Source: Xylocopa sonorina (taxonomy: Eukaryota; Arthropoda; Insecta; Hymenoptera; Apidae). From it: a DNA stretch of 64,000 nucleotides. Of the stretch, positions 41,999 to 52,731 are shown piece by piece; the stretch's first letter is position 1, and the number at the start of each line of letters is the position of its first letter. Location of the stretch: contig NC_135202.1 in NCBI RefSeq assembly GCF_050948175.1, forward strand, positions 992,001 through 1,056,000, given 5' to 3'. The translations under genes and the position numbers were made by a program. The notes beneath the pieces were generated by a model. It was given only the letters and a program-made list of their open reading frames with translations, was not told the origin of the DNA and did not search any database.

Positions 41999-43357
41999 CA
42001 TCTCATTTCTATGTTTCATGGTAAGATATAATATGATTTGCGAAGTGTTATGTATTCCTCGTCTACACTTCAAGTGAATGTAAATGCGGCACTTCCTTGC
42101 CAGGAAATAGCGTCTGCAGATGTCTAGGTATCGTAGCAATAGAGTTCTAATGCTTCTTAAAACGCTATATCGCATCTCATTTCTATGTTTCAAAGTAAGA
42201 TATAATATGATTTGCGAAGTGTCATGTATTCCTCGTCTACACATCAAATGAATGTAAATGCGACACTTCCTTGCAAGGAAATAGCGTTTGAAAATGTCAA
42301 CCTATCGGAGCAATAGAGTTCAAATGCTTCTTAAAACGAGATATCGCATCTCATTTCTATGTTACACGATAAGATGTAATATTCATTGTGAAGTGTTATG
42401 TATTCCTCGTCTACACTTCGAAAGAATGTAAATGCGACACTTCCTTGAAAGGAAATAGCGTTTGCTAGATGTCTACGTATCGAAGCAATAGAGTTCAAGT
42501 GCTTCTTAAAACGAGATATCGCATCTTATTTCTATGTTTCATGGTAAGATATAATATGATTTGCGAAGTGTTATGTATTCCTCGTCTACACTTCAAATGT
42601 ATGTAAATGCGACACTTCCTCCCTAGGAAATAGCGTTTGCAGATGTCTACGTATCGAAGCAATAGAGTTCAAATGCTTCTTAAAACGATATATTGCATCT
42701 CAAATCTATGTTTCATGATAAGATATAATATTCAATGCGAAGTGTTATGCATTCCTCGTCTACGATCGAAATGGAGGTAAATGCGACACTTCCTTGCAAG
42801 GAAATAGCGTTTGCAGATGTCTACGTATCTTTGCAATAGAGTTCTAATGCTTCTTAAAACGCGATATCGCATCTCATTACTATGTTGCATGATAAGATAT
42901 AATATTCATTGTAAAGTGTAATGTATACCTCGTATTCTCTTCAGAAGAATGTAAATGCGACACTTCCTTCCAGGGAAATAGCGTTTGCAGATGTCTACGT
43001 ATCGTAGCAATAGAGTTCTTATGATTCTTAAAACGCAATATCGCATCTTATTTCTATGTTTCATGGGAAGATATAATATGATTTGCGAAGTGTTATGTAT
43101 TCCTCGTCTACACTTCAAATGAATGTAAATGCGACACTCCCTTGCAAGGAAATAGCATTTGCAGATGTCTACCTATCGTAGCAATAGTGTTCTAAACCCT
43201 CTTAAAACGCGATATCGCATCTCATTTCTATGTTTCATGGTAAGATATAATATGATTTTCGAAGTGTTATGTATACCTCGTATTCTCTACAAATGCATGT
43301 AAATGCTACACTTCCTTGCAAGGAAATAGCGTTTGCAGATGTCTAGGTATCGTAGCA
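41965..43357. repeat. 1393-bp eight-monomer HOR, copy 1
   Basis: The period is 8 x 174 + 1 bp; the extra base is a T in TTTGCTAGATG at 42,461-42,470, shared by both copies. Other markers are CCTATCGGAGCAATAG (42,301 and 43,694) and the unusual ACGATATATTGCATCTC. The left edge is joined to domain III within shared sequence. Confidence 0.92.
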
Positions 43358-44855
43358 ATAGAGTTCTAATGCTTCTTAAAACGCGATATCGCATCTCATT
43401 TCTATGTTTCATGGTAAGATATAATATGATTTGCGAAGTGTTATGTATTCCTCGTCTACGCTTCAAGTGAATGTAAATGCGGCACTTCCTTGCTAGGAAA
43501 TAGCGTCTGCAGATGTCTAGGTATCGTAGCAATAGAGTTCTAATGCTTCTTAAAACGCTATATCGCATCTCATTTCTATGTTTCAAAGTAAGATATAATA
43601 TGATTTGCGAAGTGTCATGTATTCCTCGTCTACACATCAAATGAATGTAAATGCGACACTTCCTTGCAAGGAAATAGCGTTTGAAAATGTCAACCTATCG
43701 GAGCAATAGAGTTCAAATGCTTCTTAAAACGAGATATCGCATCTCATTTCTATGTTACACGATAAGATGTAATATTCATTGTGAAGTGTTATGTATTCCT
43801 CGTCTACACTTCAAAAGAATGTAAATGCGACACTTCCTTGAAAGGAAATAGCGTTTGCTAGATGTCTACGTATCGAAGCAATAGAGTTCAAGTGCTTCTT
43901 AAAACGAGATATCGCATCTTATTTCTATGTTTCATGGTAAGATATAATATGATTTGCGAAGTGTTATGTATTCCTCGTCTACACTTCAAATGTATGTAAA
44001 TGCGACACTTCCTCCCTAGGAAATAGCGTTTGCAGATGTCTACGTATCGAAGCAATAGAGTTCAAATGCTTCTTAAAACGATATATTGCATCTCAAATCT
44101 ATGTTTCATGATAAGATATAATATTCAATGCGAAGTGTTATGCATTCCTCGTCTACGATCGAAATGGAGGTAAATGCGACACTTCCTTGCAAGGAAATAG
44201 CGTTTGCAGATGTCTACGTATCTTTGCAATAGAGTTCTAATGCTTCTTAAAACGCGATATCGCATCTCATTACTATGTTGCATGATAAGATATAATATTC
44301 ATTGTAAAGTGTAATGTATACCTCGTATTCTCTTCAGAAGAATGTAAATGCGACACTTCCTTCCAGGGAAATAGCGTTTGCAGATGTCTACGTATCGTAG
44401 CAATAGAGTTCTTATGATTCTTAAAACGCAATATCGCATCTTATTTCTATGTTTCATGGGAAGATATAATATGATTTGCGAAGTGTTATGTATTCCTCGT
44501 CTACACTTCAAATGAATGTAAATGCGACACTCCCTTGCAAGGAAATAGCATTTGCAGATGTCTACCTATCGTAGCAATAGTGTTCTAAACCCTCTTAAAA
44601 CGCGATATCGCATCTCATTTCTATGTTTCATGGTAAGATATAATATGATTTTCGAAGTGTTATGTATACCTCGTATTCTCTACAAATGCATGTAAATGCT
44701 ACACTTCCTTGCAAGGAAATAGCGTTTGCAGATGTCTAGGTATCGTAGCAATAGAGTTCTAATGCTTCTTAAAACGCGATATCGCATCTCATTTCTATGT
44801 TTCATGGTAAGATATAATATGATTTGCGAAGTGTTATGTATTCCTCGTCTACGCT
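43358..44855. repeat. 1393-bp eight-monomer HOR, copy 2
   Basis: This is the second copy, with the same one-base insertion near 43,858. Homology ends near 44,855 (CTACGCTTCAAATG here, CTACGCTTCAAGTG in the preceding unit). Parts of it recur at 49,15x-49,97x at an offset of 5079 bp, on the far side of island 1. Confidence 0.92.
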
Positions 44856-45672
44856 TCAAATGAATGTAAATGCGACACTTCCTTGCTAGGAAATAGTGTC
44901 TGCAGATGTCTACGTATCGTAGGGATAGAGTTCTAATGCTTCTTAAAACGTGATGTCGTATCTCATTTCTATGTTTCATGGTAAGATATAATATGATTGG
45001 CTAAGTGTTATGTATTCCTCGCCTACACTTCAAATGAATGTAAATGCAACACTTCCTTGCAAGGAAATAGCGTTTGCAGATGTCTACCTATCGTACCAGT
45101 AGTGTTCTAATGCTTCTTAAAACGCGATATCCCATCTCATTTCTATGTTTCATGGTAAGATATAATATGATTTGCGAAGTGTTATGTATTCCTCGTCTAC
45201 ACTTCAAATGAATGTAAATGCGACACTTCCTTGCAAGGAAATAGCGTTTGCAGATGTCCACGTATCGAAGCAATAGAGTTCAAATGCTTCTTAAATCGCG
45301 ATATTGCATCTCATATCTATGTTTCATGATAAGATATAATATTCAATGCGAAGTGTTATGCATTCCTCGTCTACGATTGAAATGGACGTAAATGCGACAC
45401 TTCCTTGCTAGGAAATAGCGTTTGCAAATGTTTACGTATCGTAGGGATAGAGTTCTAATGCTTCTTACAACGCGATATCGCATCTCATTTCTATGTTGCA
45501 TGATAGGATATAATATTCATTGTAAAGTGTTATGTATATCTCGTATTCTCTTCAGAAGAATGTAAATGCGACTCTTCCTTGCAAGGAAATAGCGTTTGCA
45601 GATGTCTACGTATCGTAGCAATAGAGTTCTTATGCTTCTTAAAACGCGATATGGCATCTCATTTCTATGTTT
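44856..45672. repeat. 174-bp satellite up to island 1
   Basis: Nearly five monomers in register. The variant TCGTACCAGTAGTG at about 45,091 is shared with 49,999 (offset 4905 bp). The last monomer is cut inside CTATGTTTCATGG by island 1, and the same monomer resumes in phase at 47,268. Confidence 0.92.
45669..45672. repeat. Target site duplication GTTT, left copy
   Basis: The satellite sequence CTATGTTTCATGG is split so that GTTT appears immediately before TGTCACGTC and again immediately after GTTACA at 47,268-47,271. A 4-bp duplication is in the range made by LTR-retrotransposon integrases. It is short, but it restores the monomer exactly if one copy is removed. Confidence 0.8.
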
Positions 45673-45804
45673 TGTCACGTCCCGAGGTGCGGTTGCGCTC
45701 GCAACGGTGGCACAAAGTCGTAACCGTTCCCGAAAATAACGCGAATTGCGTCCGGACCGGGTTCGTTGGCGTTTCGGACTCGATAAAACGATAATTAGCA
45801 CTAA

Positions 45805-45813
45805 ACTTACCTT
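45805..45813 (-). promoter_or_regulatory. 5' splice-donor match in island 1
   Basis: On the minus strand the sequence reads AAG|GTAAGT, a full match to the eukaryotic donor consensus, about 132 bp from the island end. Island 2 has the same AAAG|GTAAGT at 52,558-52,567, about 164 bp from the corresponding end. Conservation at equivalent positions in two diverged islands suggests function in a leader transcript. Splicing itself is inferred. Confidence 0.5.
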
Positions 45814-46189
45814 GCGAAGGCTTGATTCCGCTGTCTGATTTCTCTTTCCAGGTACCTGGAGCGCCTTGGATCTGCAAACGGGATGGCGGCGGCGTACGGC
45901 TGGAACGGAGGTACGTCTACGGGAATAAGCGTCCAGGCGGGTTGACTCCGGCTGGCAGGTATCGGCGTTTGGCCCTGACGATTGGCGACTCGTACGGGTC
46001 GTGCGGCGAAGGAAACCTCCTTCACGGGAACCAGGACTCGAACGTTGGAAATTGAATATTCTGGTGCATCACCCACATATTCCCGAGCTAGACAACGAAT
46101 AAACTCTCTCCTCCCCGCGCGTCGTGTGCGCTTTGTCGGAGGTGCAAGGCTCGTCGAGAATACTTGAACTTCGGTCGAGTACGGCGCGG

Positions 46190-46292
46190 CTAAGCGTTGG
46201 TTCGCTCTAGCTTACCGGGATCAACCTGGGCGCAAGATATTCTGTACACGGTAGAAGTGAGGATGGAGCAACTAAGCGCTGGTTCGCTCTAG
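46190..46292. repeat. Direct repeat pair, 21 bp, inside island 1
   Basis: CTAAGCGTTGGTTCGCTCTAG at 46,190-46,210 recurs with one change (GCGCTGG for GCGTTGG) at 46,272-46,292, 82 bp apart. Such short repeats are common in LTR regulatory regions. No function can be read from them. Confidence 0.75.
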
Positions 46293-46633
46293 TCGTCGAG
46301 CCTCAAGACTATCGCAGATGAGATATAGAAATAGAATAATCGCGAGCGTACCCGTGGAGTAGAATTAAGGAATTGTATTTGAACTCGAATAAAGATACTT
46401 TGAATCTGGTAAAAATAAACTATATTCTATGATTTCACTATACTAAATACACTTGACTAAGTTCTAAGTTACTGACTAGCGATTACAATGAGAATTAGAA
46501 ATAGTATAAAGTATCGAATGGACTCCGCTATAGGAGTATGGATAGAGACGAATGCATTAGAGCTAATTGCTCGTTGCGAATGAGCCTATTGCTCGGATCG
46601 AAAGTGCATCGTTCGGATGCTGGAGGCGAGTTC

Positions 46634-46687
46634 GGAACTCTCCGGTTCGGAGGTGAGATAGGAACTCTCCAGTTCGGAGATGAGTTA
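46634..46687. repeat. 27-bp tandem repeat in island 1
   Basis: Two adjacent copies of a 27-bp unit beginning GGAACTCTCC start at 46,634 and 46,661, differing at a few positions (CGGTTCGGAGGTGAG versus CAGTTCGGAGATGAG). Confidence 0.8.
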
Positions 46688-46749
46688 GCAACTGACTCTC
46701 GGATCTCGCGTCCGCGACCTCCTCGGGTCGCGCGGCGCGCGAGTCGCTG

Positions 46750-46828
46750 GGCCCTCGCGGTGGGACGGACGGTCGGAGTAGGGCGGCCGCTCGGCCCTCG
46801 TGGTGGGGCGGCCGTTCGGAGTGGGGCG
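46750..46828. repeat. 43-bp GC-rich tandem repeat in island 1
   Basis: A unit beginning GGCCCTCG starts at 46,750 and again at 46,793, the second copy truncated. It sits in a GC-rich, CpG-dense stretch (about 46,690-46,880) that stands out from the AT-rich surroundings and could be a promoter-like part of the LTR. Confidence 0.75.
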
Positions 46829-47267
46829 CGGTCCGCGTTAAGCGTGAGCCGCGAGCGTCGAGTGTGCGCGCGAGTGCACGGAACATAACCGTGCATGAAT
46901 AAAATATATACATATATTTACTTAAATCTAGGTGTGTGTTGGTGTGTATGTACATATATGAGTAGTGTGCTTATTCTAATCCCACATGTACGAGAAGTAC
47001 GTATAGGGCTTCGTGATCGCTGGGGATTCGACCCAGTGTGTGTCGGAGAGCTCCTCGCCCTCGTAATACGGGGTGAAGTCCTCCCCCTCGTGTGTGGAGA
47101 TCGCGCGTGGGCGCGGCATGCTGCATCCTTCTTCCCTCTCGTACCTTTGTCTCCTTCTGTAGGGACGGCGAGTCGGCGGGTGGCCCGTGTGCAGGGGCTC
47201 CGGATACGGATGCTGGGGATGATGAGGTGGACGGCGGAGGGTGGCAGGCGGTACGCCTGACGTTACA

Positions 47268-50200
47268 GTTTCATGGTAAGATATAATATGATTTGCGAAG
47301 TGTCATGTATTCCTCGTCTACACTTCAAATGAATGTAATTGCGAGACTTGCTTGCTAGGAAATAGCGTCTGCAGATGTCTAGGCATCGTAGCAATAGTGT
47401 TCTAATGCTTCTTAAAACGCGATATCGCATCTCATTTCTATGTTTCATGGTAAGATATAATATGATTTGCGAAGTGTTATGTATTCCTCGTCCACACTTC
47501 AAATGAATGTAAATGCGACACTTCCTTGCAAGGAAATAGCGTTTGCAGAAGTCTACGTATCGAAGCAATAGAGTTCAAATGCTTCTTAAAACGAAATATT
47601 GCATCTCATATCTATGTTTCGTGATAAGATATAATATTCAATGCGAAGTGTTATGCATTCCTCGTCTACGATTGAAATGGACGTAAATGCGACACTTCCT
47701 TGCTAGGAAATAGCGTTTGCAGATGTCTACGTATCGTAGCAATAGAGTTCAAATGCTTCTTAAAACGCGATATCGCATCTCATTTCTATGTTTCATGATA
47801 AGATATAATATGCATTGTAAAGTGTTACGTATACCTCGTATTCTCTTCAGAAGAATGTAACTGCGACTCTTCCTTCCAAGGAAATAGCGTTTGCAGATGT
47901 CTACGTATCGTAGCAATAGATTCCTAATGCCTTTTAAAACGCGATATCGCATCTCAATTCTATATTTCATGGTAAGATATAATATGATTTGCGATGTGTC
48001 ATGTATTCCTCGTCTACACTTCAAATGAATGTAAATGCGACACTTCCTTGCTAGGAAATAGCGTTTGCAGATGTCTACGTATCGTAGCAATAGAGTTCAA
48101 ATGCTTCTTAAAACGCGAGATCGCATCTCATTTCTATGTTTCATGGTAAGATATAATATGATTTGCGAAGTGTTATGTATTCCTCGTCTACACTTCAAAT
48201 GAATGTAAATGCGACACTTCCTTGCTAGGAAATAGCGTTTGCAGATGTCTACGTATCGAAGCAATAGAGTTCAAATGCTTCTTAAATCGCGATATTGCAT
48301 CTCATATCTATGTTTCATGATAAGATATAATATTCAATGCGAAGTGTTATGCATTCCTCGTCTACGATTGAAATGGACGTAAATGCGACACTTCCTTGCT
48401 AGGAAATAGCGTTTGCAGATGTTTACGTATCGTAGGGATAGAGGTCTAATGCTTCTTAAAACGCGATATCGCATCTCATTTCTATGTTGCATGATAGGAT
48501 ATAATATTCATTGTAAAGTGTTATGTATACCTCGTATTCTCTTCAGAAGAATGTAAATGCGACACTTCCTTGCAAGGAAATAGCGTTTGCAGATATCTAC
48601 GTATCGTAGCAATAGAGTTCTAATGCTTCTTAAAACGCGATATCGCATCTCATTTCTATGTTTCATGATAAGATATAATATGATTTGCGATGTGTCATGT
48701 ATTCCTCGTCTACACTTCAAATAAATGTAAATGCGACACTTCCTTGAAGGGAAATAGCGTTTGCAGATGTCTACGTATCGAAGCAATAGAGTTCAAGTGC
48801 TTCTTAAAACGAGATATTGCATCCCATTTCTATGTTGCATGATAGGATATAAAATTCATTGTAAAGTGTTGTGTATACCTCGTATTCTCTTCAGAAGAAT
48901 GTAAATGCGACACTTCCTTGCAAGGGAATAGCGTTTGCAGATGTCTACGTATCGTAGCAATAGAGTTCTTATGATTCTTAAAATGCGATATAGCATCTCA
49001 TTTCTATGTTTCATGGGAAGATATAATATGATTTGCGAAGTGTTATGTATTCCTCGTCTACACTTCAAATAAATGTAAATGCGACACTTCCTTGCAAGGA
49101 AACAGCGTTTGCAGATGTCTACGTATCGAAGCAATAGAGTTCAAATGCTTCTTAAAACGATATATTGCATCTCAAATCTATGTTTCATGATAAGATATAA
49201 TATTCAATGCGAAGTGTTATGCATTCCTCGTCTACGATCGAAATGGAGGTAAATGCGACACTTCCTTGCAAGGAAATAGCGTTTGCAGATGTCTACGTAT
49301 CTTTGCAATAGAGTTCTAATGCTTCTTAAAACGCGATATCGCATCTCATTACTATGTTGCATGATTAGATATAATATTCATTGTAAAGTGTAATGTATAC
49401 CTCGTATTCTCTTCGGAAGAATGTAAATGCGACACATCCTTGCAGGGAAATAGCGTTTGCAGATGTCTACGTATCGTAGCAATAGAGTTCTTATGATTCT
49501 TAAAACGCAATATCGCATCTTATTTCTATGTTTCATGGGAAGATATAATATGATTTGCGAAGTGTTATGTATTCCTCGTCTACACTTCAAATGAATGTAA
49601 ATGCGACACTCCCTTGCAAGGAAATAGCATTTGCAGATGTCTACCTATCGTAGCAATAGTGTTCTAAACCCTCTTAAAACGCGATATCGCATCTCATTTC
49701 TATGTTTCATGGTAAGATATAATATGATTTTCGAAGTGTTATGTATACCTCGTATTCTCTACAAATGCATGTAAATGCTACACTTCCTTGCAAGGAAATA
49801 GCGTTTGCAGATGTCTAGGTATCGTAGCAATAGAGTTCTAATGCTTCTTAAAACGCGATATCGCATCTCATTTCTATGTTTCATGGTAAGATATAATATG
49901 ATTTGCGAAGTGTTATGTATTCCTCGTCTACGCTTCAAATGAATGTAAATGCGACACTTCCTTGCAAGGAAATAGCGTTTGCAGATGTCTACCTATCGTA
50001 CCAGTAGTGTTCTAATGCTTCTTAAAACGCGATATCCCATCTCATTTCTATGTTTCATGGTAAGATATAATATGATTTGCGAAGTGTTATGTATTCCTCG
50101 TCTACACTTCAAATGAATGTAAATGCGACACTTCCTTGCAAGGAAATAGCGTTTGCAGATGTCTACGTATCGAAGCAATAGAGTTCAAATGCTTCTTAAA

Positions 50201-51138
50201 TCGCGATATTGCATCTCATATCTATGTTTCGTGATAAGATATAATATTCAATGCGAAGTGTTATGCATTCCTCGTCTACGATAGAAATGGACGTAAATGC
50301 GACACTTCCTTGCTAGGAAATAGCGTTTGCAGATGTCCACGTATCGTAGCAATAGAATTCTAATGCTTCTTAAAACGCGATATTGCATCTCATATCTATG
50401 TTTCATGATAAGATATAATATTCAATGCGAAGTGTTATGCATTCCTCGTCTACGATAGAAATGGACGTAAATGCGACACTTCCTTGCTAGGAAATAGCGT
50501 TTGCAGATGTCCACGTATCGTAGCAATAGAGTTCTAATGCTTCTTAAAACGCGATATCGCATCTCATTACTATGTTACACGATAAGATGTAATATTCATT
50601 GTGAAGTGTTATGTATTCCTCGTCTACACTTCAAAAGAATGTAAATGCGACACTTCCTTGCAAGGAAATAGCGTTTGCAGATGTCCACGTATCGTAGCAA
50701 TAGAGTTCTAATGCTTCTTAAAACGCGATATCGCATCTCATTACTATGTTGCATGATAAGATATAATATTCATTGTAAAGTGTTATGTATACCTCGTATT
50801 CACTTCAGAAGAATGTGAATGCGACACTTCCTTGCAAGGAAATAGCGTTTGCAGATGTCTACGTATCGTAGCAATAGAGTTCTAATGCTTCTTAAAACGC
50901 GATACCGCATCTCGTTACTACGTTGCATGATAAGATATAATATTCATTGTAAAGTGTTATGTATACCTCGTATTCACTTCAGAAGAATGTGAATGCGACA
51001 CTTCCTTGCTAGGAAATAGCGTTTGCAGATGTCTACGTATCGTAGCGATAGAGTTCTAATGCTTCTTAAAACGTGATATCGCATCTCATTTCTATGTTTC
51101 ATGGTAAGATATAATATGATTTGCGAAGTGTTGTGTAT
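47268..51138. repeat. 174-bp satellite between the two islands
   Basis: About 22 monomers. The first resumes exactly in phase after island 1, beginning with the right copy of GTTT (47,268-47,271). The block at about 49,150-49,970 repeats 44,07x-44,89x at offset 5079 bp, and about 49,990-50,300 repeats 45,08x-45,39x at offset 4905 bp, so this stretch descends from the 42-45 kb region. Near 50,330-50,700 consecutive monomers share the TGTCCACGTATCG variant, which suggests very local single-monomer duplication. The right end is cut by island 2 inside GTGTTGTGTAT. Confidence 0.92.
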
Positions 51139-51230
51139 TGTGACGTCAGGCGTGCCGCCTGCCACCCTCTCAACGCACCACAGCAACCATGCTCACGCGC
51201 CTGGACCACATGCAACACCCAGGCGCAACT

Positions 51231-51589
51231 CGCCGTCTCACTCAGGCCAAGGGCTACGACCATCGACTCGCTCGCACCCGCATAGGTGCTCGGCGTCTCT
51301 CTCACTCCAAGGGACATACCCTCCGTCTCACTCGCATCCGCAGACGTGCTCGCCGTCTCTCTCACTCCAAGGGACCTACCCTCCGTCTCACTCGCACCCG
51401 CAGAGGTGTTCGCCACCTCTCTCGCTCCAAGGGCAACACACTCTGTCCCACTCGCACCGAGGACCTCGTGCGCCATCTCGCTGGCACCAAGGACCATGTG
51501 CGCTGTCTCGCTCCCACTCAAGGAGCCACCCACCGTCTCACTCTTACCTGCAGGGAAACTCGCCCTCTCGCTCACTCCAGGGACGTACC
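51231..51589. repeat. 30-bp minisatellite (60-bp dimer) in island 2
   Basis: The sequence is a degenerate tandem repeat of about 30 bp, best seen as 60-bp dimers: CTCACTCCAAGGGACATACC at 51,301 recurs at 51,361 with one change, and more degenerate copies start at 51,241, 51,421 and 51,481. Since 30 is a multiple of three, several frames stay open on both strands, giving repetitive Ser/Thr/Arg- or Gly/Ala/Glu-rich translations that should not be taken as a gene. In the inferred LTR sense it lies near the start of U3. Confidence 0.85.
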
Positions 51590-52342
51590 AGGAGAATCAA
51601 CCTCTACGAGATCCGACGACGGGAGCCCTCACCGTACAAAGGACTCTACGATTTCACCATCCCAGATCTGCCATGCCCAAAATACTATTCCTAAGATTAT
51701 TAATTAACATTATATATATACTCCTACATTCTAAGCTCTGTATTCCTAGCTCATAGAATTTACACGACACAACTTTATAACGACACAAACAACACACATT
51801 TGACATTTAAGGCGTAATTTCTAATTTCATCCTTGTACCTCTATATTCATAAGTTGCGCTAATTAAGTAAGGCCCGACGCGCGAGATTGCGATCGCCTCA
51901 GCGGCACGCGCCGCTAACCCCACCACGCAACGCCGAGACCCCACTCGGGCGTCCACATACTCCCACCTACGTTCGCACGCGACCGAAGCGCTCCGAGAGT
52001 CGAGGAGGTCGCAGACGCATCTTGGGAGGCACAGTCAATTACAGACAGTCAAAGACAGTTCTATCTCGCCTTCGGGCACTTCTAATTCCAAGTCTCTTCC
52101 AAGTCGCGCCTTAGGGCCGTCGAGCAGCCTCGATGAGGTTCCTAGTACTAAAGTCTTTGTTCTAATTCCTAATTCATAGTTAACCTAGTCTTAATACTTA
52201 GAAATAATTGTTCTTGTACTCTTTGGTTTAGAATATACTTTATTAATTTTCTACCACATCAAGTTCTAGTTCATCCCAACTCCATTTCTAAATTCAATTA
52301 TATTTGAATACAAATTCTTCCAAGTTCGTAACAACTTGGGTG

Positions 52343-52350
52343 TTTATAAA
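52343..52350 (+). promoter_or_regulatory. TATA-like motif in island 2
   Basis: TTTATAAA lies about 390 bp before the 3' end of the inferred LTR and 210 bp before the splice-donor match. Position and orientation fit a retroelement promoter; this is pattern-based only. Confidence 0.35.
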
Positions 52351-52557
52351 CGAACTCTTCGCGCCGGGAGGAAGAATTTAATCCATTATCTCGTGCGGAA
52401 TACGTTGGTAAAACGCCAGAATTCTTCGCTCATCGACGGACGGCGACATTCATCCCAGCTTCCACAACGCCGATTCCAGTCAGCCGTACGCCGACTCCTT
52501 CCCCGAGAACGACCCTCGACGATCGCCACATCTGAAAGCAGAAGAGGGAAATCAGCG

Positions 52558-52567
52558 AAAGGTAAGT
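52558..52567 (+). promoter_or_regulatory. 5' splice-donor match in island 2
   Basis: AAAG|GTAAGT, with GTAAGTAA continuing, is a near-perfect donor. It is about 164 bp from the island end, in the position equivalent to the minus-strand donor at 45,805-45,813 in island 1, and both are preceded within about 30 bp by GAAATCAG. Confidence 0.5.
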
Positions 52568-52731
52568 AAAGTCCCTCCTTACACGGGTTCGCGATTGTTT
52601 ACGGTGCCCGCGTCTTGCCAGAATCGACGGACCCGGTCATACGCGTTTTATACCAGACCGAATTCGCGACTAAAAGGCTTGTGTCATTCAGCCTCCTGGG
52701 ATACGAATAATTTGTTCGCCAGGACGTGACA

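Larger units (their letters stand above)
45673..47267 (-). mobile_element. Island 1: probable solo LTR, inserted in the satellite
   Basis: This 1595-bp non-satellite segment begins TGTCACGTC and ends GACGTTACA, an inverted terminal motif with one mismatch, and is flanked by a 4-bp GTTT duplication. TG..CA ends, this length, several AATAAA-type motifs, internal small repeats and the absence of any transposase or polymerase frame fit a solo LTR. The sense strand is set as minus because that end pairs with the start of island 2 (shared CAGGCG and CGCCTGCCACCCTC blocks) and because of a splice-donor match near the opposite end. Homology to island 2 is patchy (CAGCCGTACGCCG, GCGACCTCCTCG), so the two belong to related but distinct subfamilies. 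A non-autonomous DNA transposon is the main alternative. Short open frames on both strands have no recognisable domain. Confidence 0.7.
51139..52731 (+). mobile_element. Island 2: probable solo LTR, opposite orientation to island 1
   Basis: This 1593-bp non-satellite segment begins TGTGACGTC and ends GACGTGACA, a perfect 9-bp inverted terminal motif. Its first 30 bases pair with the reverse complement of the end of island 1 (both read GTCAGGCGT.CCGCCTGCC), so the two are inverted relatives. Inside, in order, are a 30/60-bp minisatellite (51,231-51,589), an AT-rich middle, a TATA-like TTTATAAA (52,343-52,350) and a splice-donor match (52,558-52,567). That order fits U3, promoter, then R/U5 leader. 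No target duplication is present and the satellite phase differs on the two sides. Overlapping open frames in the minisatellite are not believed to code. Confidence 0.68.

Noticed and set aside
46528..46955. Arg/Pro-rich open frames on both strands in the GC-rich part of island 1
   Set aside because: High GC lowers stop frequency. The frames overlap one another on opposite strands, have low-complexity composition and show no recognisable domain.
51101..51694. Overlapping plus-strand frames (51,101-51,694; 51,189-51,707; 51,286-51,756) and the minus-strand frame 51,099-51,575
   Set aside because: All are open because the underlying minisatellite has a 30-bp unit, a multiple of three. Several frames on both strands are open at once, and the longest plus frame and the minus frame begin or end in satellite or LTR sequence.
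52336..52569. 77-codon plus-strand frame in island 2 ending at the splice-donor site
   Set aside because: It has no ATG at its start and runs through the inferred leader, with basic low-complexity composition. A non-coding leader explains it better.
45673..52731. The two islands as the terminal inverted repeats of one large transposon with satellite inside
   Set aside because: The islands differ too much in sequence. Island 1 has its own 4-bp target duplication and an in-phase monomer on its two sides, which fits independent insertions better.
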